A stretch of DNA of 64,000 nucleotides, from NCBI RefSeq assembly GCF_020709055.1, contig NZ_JAJFCK010000004.1, forward strand, positions 44,748-108,747, given 5' to 3'. Below, piece after piece: positions 10,015-19,465 of the stretch (positions within the stretch are counted from its first letter, which is position 1; every line of letters starts with the position of its first letter). The notes under the pieces are model-generated. The model had not been told where the DNA came from and made no database searches. It worked only from the letters and a program-made list of their open reading frames with translations. Source of the stretch: Ruminococcus callidus (GTDB lineage Bacteria; Bacillota; Clostridia; Oscillospirales; Ruminococcaceae). A program made the position numbers and the translations under genes.

Positions 10015-10052
10015 GAACAAAACATGCGGGACGCAAAAACACGTACCCGCAC
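10015..10052 (-). terminator. Hairpin between rplI and dnaB, possible partial terminator
   Basis: TGCGGG/CCCGCA with an inner CGT/ACG extension, followed on the minus strand by ATGTTTTGTTC. It is inside the gene run, so it may attenuate transcription into dnaB or stabilise the upstream message. I see no consensus promoter before dnaB. Confidence 0.45.
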
Positions 10053-10077
10053 GTTCTCCTCTGCACGCAAAAGCGGC

Positions 10078-10524
10078 TCAGCCCTCTTCCACCTCAACGG
10101 TCACCTTGACAGAAATTCCAGCGTACAGCCGAATCTCTGCCTCATAGGTTCCGAAGTTCTTGATGTCTGTTTTCAGGCTGATCTTCTTCTTGTCGATCTT
10201 GCAGTCATACTGGGCTGCGATGCACTCGGCGATCTGTGCAGCCGTTACCGCACCAAACAGTCTTCCGCCATTGCCAGCCTTTGCCACGGCATGTACGGTC
10301 TTGCCCTTGAGCTTGTCGGCAATTTCCTGTGCGTGCTGCTTCTCCACGTCGATCTTGTGGGCAGCCGAGGACTGTCTGCCGGAGAGCTCCGACAGATTCT
10401 TTGCCGTTGCCTCAATTGCCAGCCCTTTTTTCAGCAGCATGTTGCGGGCATAGCCGTCTGCCACATTCTTTACCTCGCCCTTTTTTCCAGAGCCTTTGAC
10501 ATCCTGTACAAAAATAACCTTCAT
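10078..10524 (-). CDS. rplI: Large ribosomal subunit protein bL9
   Basis: 148 residues, the usual length. The N-terminal RNA-binding domain [20 protein letters not shown] (residues 1-20) is followed by [10 protein letters not shown] and the long connecting helix, then the C-terminal domain with [15 protein letters not shown]. It binds domain V of 23S rRNA near the L1 stalk. It starts 6 bp after the gdpP stop, so it is co-translated or re-initiated from the same message. Confidence 0.97.
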   Translation of the reverse strand: MKVIFVQDVKGSGKKGEVKNVADGYARNMLLKKGLAIEATAKNLSELSGRQSSAAHKIDVEKQHAQEIADKLKGKTVHAVAKAGNGGRLFGAVTAAQIAECIAAQYDCKIDKKKISLKTDIKNFGTYEAEIRLYAGISVKVTVEVEEG

Positions 10525-10530
10525 GTTCTC

Positions 10531-12498
10531 TCATCCTTTCTGCATTTCCTGTGCTTCCAGCGTCATCAGCAGGCGTTCCTTCGCCTCCTGAATGGTACAG
10601 TCCGGCAGCTGCGCCGCCGCCATGGTCTGGTGACCGCCGCCGCCCAGCTGTTCCATAATGACCTGTACATTGACGTTGCCCATGGAACGTGCCGAAATAC
10701 TCACGCCCTTTTCTGCCAGGTAGATGACGAAGGAGGCCTCTACGCCCTGAATGCTGAGCAGTTCGTCTGCCGCCTGCGATGCCAGTACCCGCACATCCGG
10801 CTGGGAGATTTTCACCACCGAGATGGCATTGTTCTTATACAGCTCCGCATGGGACACGATCTGGGAACGCATGGAATACATGGAAATGGTATTGGAAAAC
10901 AGCGACTTTACCTCAATGGTATCGGCGCCGATCTTCCGCAGATATGCCGCCGCCTCAAAGGTGCGCACGCCAGTTCGCATGACGAAATTTTTGGTGTCCA
11001 GCATAATGCCGGACAGCAATGCGTCCGCATAGGCGGCAGAAATTTCTGTATCCAAACGAAAATACTGGACGATCTCCGTCACCATCTCCGAAGCCGAGGA
11101 GGCGTACGGTTCGTGGTGGAAAATCACCGCATTTTCGATAAAGTTGACGTTTTTCCGGTGGTGGTCGATGACAATGACATAGCGTGCCGCCTGATACAGC
11201 TCCGCACTCTCTAAGATATCCTTGTTGTGCGTGTCTACGATAATCAGCAGGCTGTTGTCCGTGATCTGCCCCAGCGCCTCCCGTGGTTCCATGAACCTCG
11301 GGCCGTCCTCGAACTGCTCCATCCGGTCGATGAGCTGCGTTGCCAGACAGCTCTGGCGGCTGACCACCACATATGCCGGCTTGCGCATCAGGCGCACTGC
11401 GCCGGCGAGTCCGCAGGCAGAGCCAATGGAATCCAGATCGCCGAACCGGTGTCCCATGAGAAAGACCTGATCGGAATTCTCGATGAGTTCCTGCATGGCG
11501 AGAGCAATGGAGCGGATCTTGGTTTTGGATTTCTTTTCCACGCCTTTGGAAGCGCCGCCAAAGAAGCAGAAGCCGTTTTCCGTCTTGACTGCCGCCTGAT
11601 CACCGCCCCGCCCCAGCGCCATATCCAGGGACTGCCGTGCAAACTTTTCACTCTCCGCCAGCGAAGAAGCGCCGTCTCCCACGCCAATGGAAAACGTGAT
11701 GTGCATGCGGTCGTTGACCCGAATCTGCCGTGCCTCGTCCAGCACGTGGAACCGGTTGTTCATGATCTGGTGGAGATGGCGGGATTCCATGACCGCATAG
11801 AACAGGTCGTTTTCCACCTTGCGGATCACGCCGTCCGTCCCCTGCATAAAGCGCTCCAGCACACGCTCCACCTCGGCGGAAACCTGTGCCTTTTCGCTCT
11901 CTCTGGCGTATTGCAGCAGGTCGTCGTAGCTGTCGATGACCAGAAGCATGACGCAGGGACGGGAATTGGTGTTCTCGTTTTGCAGCCGGAGAATGTCTGT
12001 GATCTCCGTGAACTGCACTGCCACCACTTCCCGCTGATTCTGAACGCTGGAGGTGGCGTGCACCCGATAGCTCAGCCCGTTGTGCTCCATCAGCAGATCA
12101 CGGCTGTGATCCAGTGCTGCCAGATTCAAATGGATGACATCCTGCACATACTGTCCCAGCACATTGCGGCTGGGGGTAAAGCGCATGCGGAACGTCTCGT
12201 TATACCAGAGAATCTCGCCGCTGTGCGCAGCCAGAAGCACCGGTGCTGTCATATGCTGCAGCGCCGTCATTCCGGCTGCCTCGATCTCCCCGTGAAAGTT
12301 CTCCATGTGCTGCCGTTCCGACCGCCGCAGAAATACCCACTGGAACAAAACCGCCAGACTCAGCAGCATCGTCACCAGAAGCAGCAGCGTCATCCACCGT
12401 CTGGGGATGCTTTTCAGCGCTGAATAGAGCAGCGGAATCAGAATGCTCGCAAACCAGAGAATCCATGTGGCAATCAGCAGACCGTATTTTTGTTTCAT
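10531..12498 (-). CDS. gdpP: Cyclic-di-AMP phosphodiesterase GdpP
   Basis: 655 residues from the chosen ATG at 12498, which has GGAGG at good spacing; an in-frame ATG at 12537 lacks this. Membrane-bound enzyme that hydrolyses c-di-AMP to pApA. Two transmembrane helices occupy about residues 5-50, followed by a degenerate PAS domain, a degenerate GGDEF domain (FSIGVGDGASS near the expected site) and a DHH-DHHA1 phosphodiesterase. Catalytic motifs seen are FGDLDSIGS, IVDTHN, IDHHRK and the C-terminal GGGGHQTMAAAQL. It sits in the conserved order gdpP, rplI, dnaB. Confidence 0.95.
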   Translation of the reverse strand: MKQKYGLLIATWILWFASILIPLLYSALKSIPRRWMTLLLLVTMLLSLAVLFQWVFLRRSERQHMENFHGEIEAAGMTALQHMTAPVLLAAHSGEILWYNETFRMRFTPSRNVLGQYVQDVIHLNLAALDHSRDLLMEHNGLSYRVHATSSVQNQREVVAVQFTEITDILRLQNENTNSRPCVMLLVIDSYDDLLQYARESEKAQVSAEVERVLERFMQGTDGVIRKVENDLFYAVMESRHLHQIMNNRFHVLDEARQIRVNDRMHITFSIGVGDGASSLAESEKFARQSLDMALGRGGDQAAVKTENGFCFFGGASKGVEKKSKTKIRSIALAMQELIENSDQVFLMGHRFGDLDSIGSACGLAGAVRLMRKPAYVVVSRQSCLATQLIDRMEQFEDGPRFMEPREALGQITDNSLLIIVDTHNKDILESAELYQAARYVIVIDHHRKNVNFIENAVIFHHEPYASSASEMVTEIVQYFRLDTEISAAYADALLSGIMLDTKNFVMRTGVRTFEAAAYLRKIGADTIEVKSLFSNTISMYSMRSQIVSHAELYKNNAISVVKISQPDVRVLASQAADELLSIQGVEASFVIYLAEKGVSISARSMGNVNVQVIMEQLGGGGHQTMAAAQLPDCTIQEAKERLLMTLEAQEMQKG

Positions 12499-12553
12499 GC
12501 TGCATCCTCCTTGAACCATGATGCAGGCAGACTGCATACGTGCGTGTCCGCCG

Positions 12554-14413
12554 TTATACTTCCATGATAATCGGGAGAATCATCGGGCTGCGCTTGGTCT
12601 TTTCGTAGATATAATCCGACAGCACATCCCGCAGCTTTGTTTTCAGCGTTCCCCATTCCTTAAAGTCATGCGACGAGCAGTTGTCCAGAACCCGAACCAG
12701 CACACGCCGTGACTCTTCGATCAGTTCCTCCGACTCCCGCACGTAAACGAATCCTCTTGAAATAATATCTGGTCCGGAAACCAGCGAATTGGTTGCCCGC
12801 TCAATACCGATGACAACGATGATCAAACCGTCCTGCGCCAGATGCTTCCGGTCACGGAGCACGATGGAGCCGACATCGCCAACACCCAGTCCGTCTACCA
12901 TGACACGGCCAGCCGGCACCTGCGATACAATGCGCATGTTCTGTCCGTCGGTTTCGATGACATCGCCGATGCTGGCGATCAGAATCCGATCCTCCGGCAT
13001 GCCCATGGACTTGGCAAGCTCCGCATGCTTCACCAGATGCTTATATTCGCCGTGCACCGGCAGGAAGAAGCGGGGCTTGGTCAGTGCCTGAATCAGCTTC
13101 AGCTCCTCCTGACAAGCGTGGCCGGAAACGTGCACCTCGTACATGGACTCGTAGATGACCTCTGCGCCGGAGCGCATCAGCTCATTGACCACACGGGTGA
13201 CAAACTTTTCGTTGCCCGGAATCGGCTTTGCCGAGATGATGATAAAGTCGTTGGGGGTGATGGTCACCTTTTTGTGTCCGTTCATCGCCATTCTGGTCAG
13301 TGCGGACATGGGCTCGCCCTGACTGCCGGTGGTAATCAGAACGATCTTCTCGTCGGGATACCGGTTCATCTCCTCAATGTCGATGATCATGCCCTTGGGC
13401 ACAGTGAGGTAGCCCAATTCTATCGCCGTATTGATGACGTGAATCATACTGCGGCCAAAGACGGCGACCTTTCTGCCGTAGTGCTCCGCCTGATCGATGA
13501 TCTGCTGCACACGGTGGACGTTGGAGGAGAATGTGGCGATGATGATGCGCCGTCCCTCTGCCCGCTTGAACAGCTTGTCGAACGAACCGCCGACGGTACG
13601 TTCCGAACAGGTGAAACCGCTTCTCTCGGCGTTGGTGGAATCTGCCATCAGTGCCAGAACGCCGCGGCTGCCCAGTTCGCCGAACCGTGCGAGGTCGATG
13701 ATCTCGCCGTCAATGGGAGTGTAATCCACCTTGAAGTCGCCGGTGTGCACGATGATGCCCGCCGGCGTGTGGATTGCCATGCCCACTGCACCGGGAATGG
13801 AGTGGTTCACCTTGATGAATTCCACCGCCATGCATCCCATTTTCACGGTCTTTCTCGGCTCGATCTCAATGAGTTTTGCCTGCTTGAGGATGCCGTGCTC
13901 CTCCAGCTTGCCGCGAATCAGACCCAGCGTCATCCGTGTGCCATATACCGGCACATTGACCTTCTTCAGCAGATATGCCAGACCGCCGATGTGATCCTCG
14001 TGTCCGTGGGTGATGACGATACCGCGCACCTTGTCCTTGTTGCCCTCCACATAGGTGAAATCCGGCAGAACGATGTCAACGCCCGGCATGTCGGCATCCG
14101 GAAACGCCATACCGCAGTCCAGAATGAACATATCATTACTGCACTCGAACACGGTCATGTTCTTGCCGATCTCGTTCAGACCGCCCAGCGGAATGATACG
14201 CACCGGTGTGCGGCGGTTGTTTTCCCGTTTGCCGCCGCTGCGGGGTGCAGACTGGGGCGCAGCTCCGCCATTGCTGTTATTGTGATGCGAGCTGTGCCGG
14301 CGGGAGGAGGGTCTATGCTCTCCGCCCTGAGAACGGGTCCGTCCGCTGTAATTTCTCTTTCTGGGCTGGGAATTATTGCGGGATTCCCGTCCCTGTTCCT
14401 TTTCTGTAGCCAA
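12554..14413 (-). CDS. rnj: Ribonuclease J
   Basis: 619 residues. Metallo-beta-lactamase/beta-CASP nuclease with 5'-3' exonuclease and endonuclease activity in mRNA decay and rRNA maturation. The metal motif THGHEDHIGG is at about residues 134-143, HTGDFK and the beta-CASP motifs (ATFSSNVHR, TTGSQGEP, HVSGHA) follow in order. The first ~65 residues are an Arg/Ser/Asn/Gly-rich low-complexity tail (RRHSSHHNNSN), probably disordered. The start codon is TTG at 14411-14413 with GAGGA upstream. The leader is unusually long if the nearest consensus promoter (15188-15216) is used. Confidence 0.95.
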   Translation of the reverse strand: MATEKEQGRESRNNSQPRKRNYSGRTRSQGGEHRPSSRRHSSHHNNSNGGAAPQSAPRSGGKRENNRRTPVRIIPLGGLNEIGKNMTVFECSNDMFILDCGMAFPDADMPGVDIVLPDFTYVEGNKDKVRGIVITHGHEDHIGGLAYLLKKVNVPVYGTRMTLGLIRGKLEEHGILKQAKLIEIEPRKTVKMGCMAVEFIKVNHSIPGAVGMAIHTPAGIIVHTGDFKVDYTPIDGEIIDLARFGELGSRGVLALMADSTNAERSGFTCSERTVGGSFDKLFKRAEGRRIIIATFSSNVHRVQQIIDQAEHYGRKVAVFGRSMIHVINTAIELGYLTVPKGMIIDIEEMNRYPDEKIVLITTGSQGEPMSALTRMAMNGHKKVTITPNDFIIISAKPIPGNEKFVTRVVNELMRSGAEVIYESMYEVHVSGHACQEELKLIQALTKPRFFLPVHGEYKHLVKHAELAKSMGMPEDRILIASIGDVIETDGQNMRIVSQVPAGRVMVDGLGVGDVGSIVLRDRKHLAQDGLIIVVIGIERATNSLVSGPDIISRGFVYVRESEELIEESRRVLVRVLDNCSSHDFKEWGTLKTKLRDVLSDYIYEKTKRSPMILPIIMEV

Positions 14414-14682
14414 TCAAGTATCCTCACTTTCTATTGGCTGGCTGGGCAGCATACAGCAGCATTCCGGCACTGCCAGAGGGCAGCGCTGATCTTCATCATT
14501 TTTCTGGTGCGATCGCAGCGGCTTTTCCAAGCGCATGGGTACGATCTTTGTCCTCCATTGCCCAAGCCGTCTTGTTCCACAACATATGCCCAGTTCCAGC
14601 GATTCTTCACATTCCCCACCGATTCCAAGCGCACCCTACCACAGGGTCACACCGTTCTAAACCGCATGGAGAAATTCATCTT
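14414..14682. other. Gene-free stretch directly upstream of rnj
   Basis: No convincing gene in either strand. An exact 11-bp direct repeat TTCCAAGCGCA occurs at 14525-14535 and 14623-14633. I find no consensus promoter here, so rnj is either read from further upstream or from a promoter I cannot recognise. Confidence 0.5.
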
Positions 14683-14683
14683 A

Positions 14684-14843
14684 GAGTTTGTTCCGTATCT
14701 TTTTATGTGCGGATTTTTGCGCATGATTTTGTCGGTGACAAGGAAAAAATCCGCAGGCATACTGTCGTATGGCAAGGATTTTTGACGCAGTCACCGGCAA
14801 AATCTGCCGAAAAGACGTGCGGAAAAAGATGCGAAACAGGCTC
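14684..14843 (-). repeat. Palindromic intergenic repeat, copy 2 (160 bp)
   Basis: Reverse-oriented relative to the copy at 62403, which it resembles closely. Ends GAGTTTGTTCCGTATC and its near-complement GATGCGAAACAGGCTC are flanked by TTA on both sides (14681-14683, 14844-14846). Carries the family core (AAATCCGCAGGCATAC, CCGAAAAGACGTGCGG). Lies between the candidate structured RNA and rnj. Confidence 0.8.
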
Positions 14844-14849
14844 TTAATG

Positions 14850-15181
14850 CCTGCCGGTGCATCCGGATGTGCGCAGACTGCGCGCGCTCGGGAAAGATGC
14901 ACGAAAAGGCTTTTATAACATCGAGTCAGTCCGGCGATATCCTTGCCGCCCGCTCGTATGATCCATCATTTTTTGCGGCGGTTCCGGCCGCAGAGAATAC
15001 AAAACCGGACGGAACCACTGTGGGTTACCAGCAGCCGTTCCGCCGTGTTTTCCGTTCCAAATTTTATCTGTTTGGAAAAAATGGCGGTCTGATCGTTCCG
15101 CCTTTTTCAAAAGCAGCACCGTGCAAAGCCATCCGGCAGGCTTCATGCGGGGCTGCCAAAAGCAACGCACAACAAATACAT
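14850..15181 (-). ncRNA. Candidate structured RNA or very long structured leader of rnj
   Basis: Starts just after a perfect minus-strand sigma-A promoter and holds no plausible gene. Several nested inverted repeats are visible, for example GGTTCCG/CGGAACC around 14979-15020, CCGCC...GGCGG enclosing TTCCAAA...TTTGGAA around 15040-15095, and GGCAG/CTGCC near 15133-15160. It does not match RNase P, SRP, tmRNA or T-box signatures that I know. The end is unclear; the palindromic repeat at 14684 would follow it. A random hairpin-rich spacer remains possible. Confidence 0.35.
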
Positions 15182-15187
15182 AGTTTT

Positions 15188-15216
15188 ATTATACGATTTT
15201 CTGGATTCTTTGTCAA
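15188..15216 (-). promoter_or_regulatory. Sigma-A promoter facing rnj across the gene-free region
   Basis: Minus-strand TTGACA (15211-15216), 17-nt spacer, TATAAT (15188-15193): full consensus. The nearest gene downstream is rnj, about 770 nt away. Confidence 0.85.
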
Positions 15217-15295
15217 TGCCATTTCTGAAAAATTTGCTTTTTTCACAACGAACCGATAGAAAAGCGGAAGCGTCCTAGAAACTTTGCACGGATGC

Positions 15296-16777
15296 TCATC
15301 CGGCAAGTTCCGCCACGATTCGCCGTGCAGCCGCCTCCGGCAGCGCCGTCAGCTTATACCGTTCCTGCCGTGTGCCGTTGCACACCAAAAACAGATGGCA
15401 GACGTGATTCTTCTTTTGAAACACCGTCTGCACCATCTCGATACGCACGATGCGTTCCCGGCTGACTGTAATGGTATGAAAGGTGAAGCCACGGCTGAAG
15501 TGAAACCGCACCGCCCGCTCATCCATGGCGATGTACTGCGACCGCAGGGAAACCGCCCGCACCAGCAGCATCCAGAGTGCCGGAATCACCAGCATCACCG
15601 CAAAAAAGCGGATGATGGCGTGAAATTTCGGAAACAGCAGCAGCGCCAGAACACGTGCCGCCAGAACGCCAGCCAGCCAGAACAGCGGCTGCCACAAAAA
15701 CGACCAGAAAAACCGCAGACGGGAGGATGCTTTCAGATACGGTTCTTTCATGTTCTCCACCGCACGCACCTCTTGCAGGAACTCCTGCGCCACAGGCTTC
15801 CGCATCAGGGGAATGAGCACCGGCAGCGTATCCCAGCGGTTTCCGTAGCCGGGACACCGAATGTGCAGCGACACCATCCCAAAAATCTTCATCACCAGAT
15901 TCTGCCGGAGGTCGGAGAAGATCATGGCACTGTTCTGGAGGTGATACCGCCGTCTGGTCAGGATGCCGGAGTGCACCGACACATACTCGCTGCCGATGCG
16001 GATGCGGAATCTGCCGTACCGCAGCAGGTTCTGCACAAAAGAGATCAGCCACAGGGCGAGAATCAGAATACCGATGGTAATGGCGACTCGCGGCACACCA
16101 CGGAACACCGCCGCCGCACGGTCTGTGGCATCCTCCAAAAGCTTCTGCGCCCGAAACTGCTCCAGCAGGTCGGAACAGATCCGTCCGCCCTGGACGAACA
16201 GCATGCCGATGTAAACTGCACCGGAAAAGCTGCTGGAAAACAGGGCGGAGAACAGCATCACCCGCCAGGGCGAGGTATGATAGGCGACGGTGTCCTGACT
16301 GTCATTTTGCAGCAAGGGCACGTTTTTGCGCAGCTGGTGCAGATCCCGCACCCGCAGCATCAGGCGCATATCCGCCTCCGGAATCGCCCCTGCTGCCGTA
16401 TCCACCTGAAGCCGTACCGCATGGAACGGGCGGAGGTAAAAGGGGTGTTCCTCCACCGTTGCGGTGATGCGTGCGCAGGGAATCACGGTTTCCTGCCGGA
16501 CAAACACACCGCTGTAGGCACGGATAGAGACCGCATCGAAGCGGTAGCTGCAGCAGTACCAGCGCAGCGCACCAAACCCCAGAATCAGCAGCGCCACCAG
16601 CAGGTCAAACCATGCGCCGGCACCCCACTCCACAAAGTTTTGCAGGGAGAACGGGTAGAACCGCAGACTGCGCAGCAGCAGAAAGATCAGAAGCCAGAGG
16701 TTCTTGGCACTGTACCGCAGAATCTTGATGGGGTGTTCATGATAAGCCGTTTTTTCCGGCAGGTCGTGTATGAGCAT
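15296..16777 (-). CDS. Bacterial PH-domain (YdbT-like) membrane protein
   Basis: 493 residues from the ATG at 16777, which has AGGAGGG at 5-6 nt; a longer reading frame start at 16900 would overlap the upstream gene. Three repeats of a pair of hydrophobic segments followed by a bPH2 domain are visible, with recognisable bPH2 phrases such as YCCSYRFDAVSIRAYSGVF, VSVHSGILTRRRYHL and FTFHTITVSRERIVRIE. This is the arrangement of Bacillus YdbT. The upstream gene encodes the one-domain partner (YdbS type), 10 bp away. The pair is membrane-associated with no firmly established biochemical role; links to stress tolerance to foreign bacteriocins have been reported for YdbST, which I recall but cannot check here. 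Confidence 0.8.
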   Translation of the reverse strand: MLIHDLPEKTAYHEHPIKILRYSAKNLWLLIFLLLRSLRFYPFSLQNFVEWGAGAWFDLLVALLILGFGALRWYCCSYRFDAVSIRAYSGVFVRQETVIPCARITATVEEHPFYLRPFHAVRLQVDTAAGAIPEADMRLMLRVRDLHQLRKNVPLLQNDSQDTVAYHTSPWRVMLFSALFSSSFSGAVYIGMLFVQGGRICSDLLEQFRAQKLLEDATDRAAAVFRGVPRVAITIGILILALWLISFVQNLLRYGRFRIRIGSEYVSVHSGILTRRRYHLQNSAMIFSDLRQNLVMKIFGMVSLHIRCPGYGNRWDTLPVLIPLMRKPVAQEFLQEVRAVENMKEPYLKASSRLRFFWSFLWQPLFWLAGVLAARVLALLLFPKFHAIIRFFAVMLVIPALWMLLVRAVSLRSQYIAMDERAVRFHFSRGFTFHTITVSRERIVRIEMVQTVFQKKNHVCHLFLVCNGTRQERYKLTALPEAAARRIVAELAG

Positions 16778-16787
16778 GCGTCCCTCC

Positions 16788-17255
16788 TCATTCCGATGCC
16801 TGCACAGACTGCGGGCGGTTGTACACCGTATTTTGCAGGAACACCTGAATCTCCTCCGCATCCTCCCGCCGCAAAAACGACAGCAGGATCGTTCCGCCAT
16901 AGGCGTGGAGCGGAATGAAGTTCAGCCCCGTCTTCTGGGAGAACGGCACACGCAGAATGGTACAGTATTGCAGCGCCTGTGTCCGCATGGTCTGCTCCCG
17001 CAGGAATATGATCCCGCAGCGTTTGGTGATATGCGTGGCAGACACCGTGTAGGAAACGGTATTGAACCACATGGGAATCAGCAGCACTGCCATCAGAATC
17101 GCAGCCAGCAGCAGGAGCACGGTCAGCGTCCACAAGAGCCAATCCGGCAGGATCGCCAGAAAATACCAGATGAGAAAGAGCAGAATCGCCGCCGCCATCG
17201 GTGTTGCAGCCTGCAGCACACGCTGTGCCTGACGGTCTGCGGTATATTGTTTCAT
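16788..17255 (-). CDS. Bacterial PH-domain (YdbS-like) membrane protein
   Basis: 155 residues. Two transmembrane helices (about residues 20-60) are followed by one bPH2 domain with FNTVSYTVSATHITKRCGIIFLRE. It is the small partner of the three-domain protein encoded next. A consensus promoter 58 bp upstream drives the pair. The last part (LRREDAEEIQVFLQNT) is soluble. Confidence 0.8.
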   Translation of the reverse strand: MKQYTADRQAQRVLQAATPMAAAILLFLIWYFLAILPDWLLWTLTVLLLLAAILMAVLLIPMWFNTVSYTVSATHITKRCGIIFLREQTMRTQALQYCTILRVPFSQKTGLNFIPLHAYGGTILLSFLRREDAEEIQVFLQNTVYNRPQSVQASE

Positions 17256-17313
17256 CGCAATCCTCCCTCCCGAAAAAGCCTGTCATATTCCTTCCCTATG
17301 TATGATATAGATT

Positions 17314-17342
17314 ATTATACCCGCAGAAGCTGGATGCGTCAA
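17314..17342 (-). promoter_or_regulatory. Sigma-A promoter of the PH-domain gene pair
   Basis: Minus-strand TTGACG (17337-17342), 17-nt spacer, TATAAT (17314-17319). Confidence 0.85.
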
Positions 17343-17401
17343 GAGCGAACGCCATATCTTATGCAGAAGTCCTGCCGGAAATGCCCGAATTTCGACAAGG
17401 G

Positions 17402-18067
17402 CTAGATGACTGCAACTTCATCGTACAGAATCTGTACCTTTTCCCGCACCAGCCGGTTCACGTGAAAGTGTCCGGCGTACCACATGCGGAACGAGAGCGT
17501 TTCATACAGCCATTCCAGATATCCCGTCAGCTCCGCATCGTGGGCATCCGGCACCAGACCAAGGCAATGGATGACCGACTGCGGAACGGTGTGCGTCAGC
17601 ACGTAGTCCACGGCGTATCCGCAGGACTCCAGCGTTTGTCTGGCTGTCCGGTAGTCCTCGCTGCCGGGAATTTCCTGATGCCACCAGCCCCGCCCCTCCG
17701 CACGGAACGCCTTGTCCACAGAGTATGCACCGCCAAAGGTGAAAAATATCTTTCCCTCGATGGTAAAGCACTGTCCCCGCATGAGGTGGAAGATATTGCC
17801 GGCAATGCGGTGTGCGTTCCCGCCGTTCCATGAAACAACGGGATACATCTCCAAAAGGTCGAAGTTCTCATGGTTGCCATCCACAAAAGCGATGGAAAAC
17901 GGCATTTCCGCCAGCTTCGACAAAAGCTCTCCCTCCTGCGGTTCCTCCCAAACAAAGCCGAAATCACCGCACACGATCACCGTATCCCCGCTGCCCACAG
18001 GGAGGGAGCGCAGACGGTACTGAAAGTCATCGTAATCCCCATGGGTATCACCCGTTATGTAAATCAA
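17402..18067 (-). CDS. Calcineurin-like metallophosphoesterase
   Basis: 221 residues from a TTG start at 18067, chosen because the conserved N-terminus IYITGDTHGDYDDF begins directly there, GAGGTG lies 8 nt upstream, and any longer version would run into the divergent symporter gene. Metal-binding motifs GDTHGD, GDFGFVW, DGNHENF and the distal HTVPQSVIH and WYAGHFH are all present in order. The family hydrolyses phosphoesters such as nucleotides or phosphoproteins; the substrate is not predictable. The gene starts 36 bp from the divergent symporter gene, so both promoters must extend into the other's transcribed region. Confidence 0.8.
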   Translation of the reverse strand: MIYITGDTHGDYDDFQYRLRSLPVGSGDTVIVCGDFGFVWEEPQEGELLSKLAEMPFSIAFVDGNHENFDLLEMYPVVSWNGGNAHRIAGNIFHLMRGQCFTIEGKIFFTFGGAYSVDKAFRAEGRGWWHQEIPGSEDYRTARQTLESCGYAVDYVLTHTVPQSVIHCLGLVPDAHDAELTGYLEWLYETLSFRMWYAGHFHVNRLVREKVQILYDEVAVI

Positions 18068-18103
18068 ATTTTCACACCTCGTTTCACCAGACCAGGAGGC
18101 ATT

Positions 18104-19465
18104 ATGCAGCAGTTTCTCTCTCACGTGCAAAATTTCCTCTGGGGCCCCGGCATGCTGGTGCTGCTTCTGGGCACCGGGCTGTGGCTCAGCTGGAAGAGCC
18201 GGTTCTTCCAGCTGCATGGCTGGCGCACCATTCTGCGGCGCACATTTGGCAGCCTGCGCAAATCCGCAGCATCCGCCGATTCGGCGGGCAGTGCCCCAGC
18301 CCTGACACAGTTCCAGACCTTTTCCGCAGCCCTCGCCGCTGCCATGGGCACGGGAAACATCATCGGCGTTGCCGGTGCGCTCTGTTTGGGCGGTGCCGGC
18401 GCCATCTTTTGGATGTGGATCTCGGCGCTGCTGGGCATGATGCTGACCTATGCGGAGAATGTCCTCGCCGTGCAGTACGCCGGCACACGTCCCGACGGCT
18501 CGGCAGTGCGTGGCCCTATGGCATACCTGCGCTTCGGGCTGGGCAGCCGGGTTCTGCCGTTTCTCTACGCCGTCTTTTGCATCCTCGCCTCATTCGGCAT
18601 GGGGAATATGACCCAGAGCAGCGCCATCTCCACCCTGTTGCAGGGTGCCTTTCCCCTGCCGGTGTGGGGCATTGCCGCCGGAATCGCCGTTCTGCTGGGC
18701 TGCATCCTGCTCCGTGGGGTGCGTGGCGCAGGCAGTGTGCTCCAGTGGCTCATGCCGCTGCTGGCAGCCGGATACATGCTGGCAGCGCTCGCCGTCATCC
18801 TCCGCCACAGTGCAGCGCTGCCGGAGGCATTCCGTGCCATTTTTCGTGGTGCCTTTGGCATGCGTGCCGTGGGCGGCGGCATCTCCGGCGCCATGCTCCG
18901 CAGCACCATTGAAACCGGACTCCGGCGGGGCATCTTCTCCAACGAGGCCGGACTCGGCAGCAGTGCGCTGGTACACGCCGGCAGCGACTCCAAGGATGCC
19001 TCTCTGCAGGGACTGTGGAGCATGACCGAAGTGGCGCTCGACACGCTGGTCTGCTGTACCCTCACCGCCCTTGCCCTGCTCACCAGCGGTGCTGCCCAGA
19101 CCGGTTTGAGCGACACGGAACAAATCGTCGCCGCATTCTCCGGCATCTTCGGCAGCTTTGCACCGCAGATCATAGCAGTAGTCACAGCGCTCTTCGCCTT
19201 TTGCACCATGATCGGCTGGTGCTGCTGCGGAGAACAGGCGGTGCACTATCTTCTCGGCGCACGGGGACTTCTGCCCTACCGGCTGATGTTCTGCGCAGCT
19301 GCCGGTGCCGGTGCCGTGATCGCACTTCCCACAGTCTGGGCACTCTCCGACATTGCAAACGGTCTGATGGCGCTGCCCAATCTGCTGGGACTTCTGCTGC
19401 TCTGCCGGCACGCCGGACTGGAAAAGCTCATTTCACGATCTCGTCGGAATCCAGCACCACAGTAA
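18104..19465 (+). CDS. Sodium:alanine/glycine symporter, AGCS family
   Basis: 453 residues from ATG 18104, with AGGAGG 4 nt upstream. About ten to eleven transmembrane helices. The family signatures are clear: [18 protein letters not shown] at the N-terminus, [17 protein letters not shown] with the sodium-site GTGNI, and [19 protein letters not shown] then [16 protein letters not shown]. It imports alanine or glycine with Na+ across the cytoplasmic membrane. Its 3' end overlaps the convergent dtd gene by 38 bp with no terminator between them. Confidence 0.93.
   Translation: MQQFLSHVQNFLWGPGMLVLLLGTGLWLSWKSRFFQLHGWRTILRRTFGSLRKSAASADSAGSAPALTQFQTFSAALAAAMGTGNIIGVAGALCLGGAGAIFWMWISALLGMMLTYAENVLAVQYAGTRPDGSAVRGPMAYLRFGLGSRVLPFLYAVFCILASFGMGNMTQSSAISTLLQGAFPLPVWGIAAGIAVLLGCILLRGVRGAGSVLQWLMPLLAAGYMLAALAVILRHSAALPEAFRAIFRGAFGMRAVGGGISGAMLRSTIETGLRRGIFSNEAGLGSSALVHAGSDSKDASLQGLWSMTEVALDTLVCCTLTALALLTSGAAQTGLSDTEQIVAAFSGIFGSFAPQIIAVVTALFAFCTMIGWCCCGEQAVHYLLGARGLLPYRLMFCAAAGAGAVIALPTVWALSDIANGLMALPNLLGLLLLCRHAGLEKLISRSRRNPAPQ

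Noticed and set aside
14431-14634. 67-codon minus-strand frame upstream of rnj
   Set aside because: No ribosome site, no family, Trp/Cys-rich mixed composition.
14850-15181. T-box, RNase P RNA, SRP RNA or tmRNA
   Set aside because: None of the conserved sequence blocks known to me for these RNAs (for example GGGTGGTACCGCG of T-boxes) is present; GGCCGGAACCGCC is only a hairpin.
15284-16918. 544-codon plus-strand open frame rich in His, Gln and Arg
   Set aside because: Antisense to the PH-domain gene; no start signal and a typical shadow composition.
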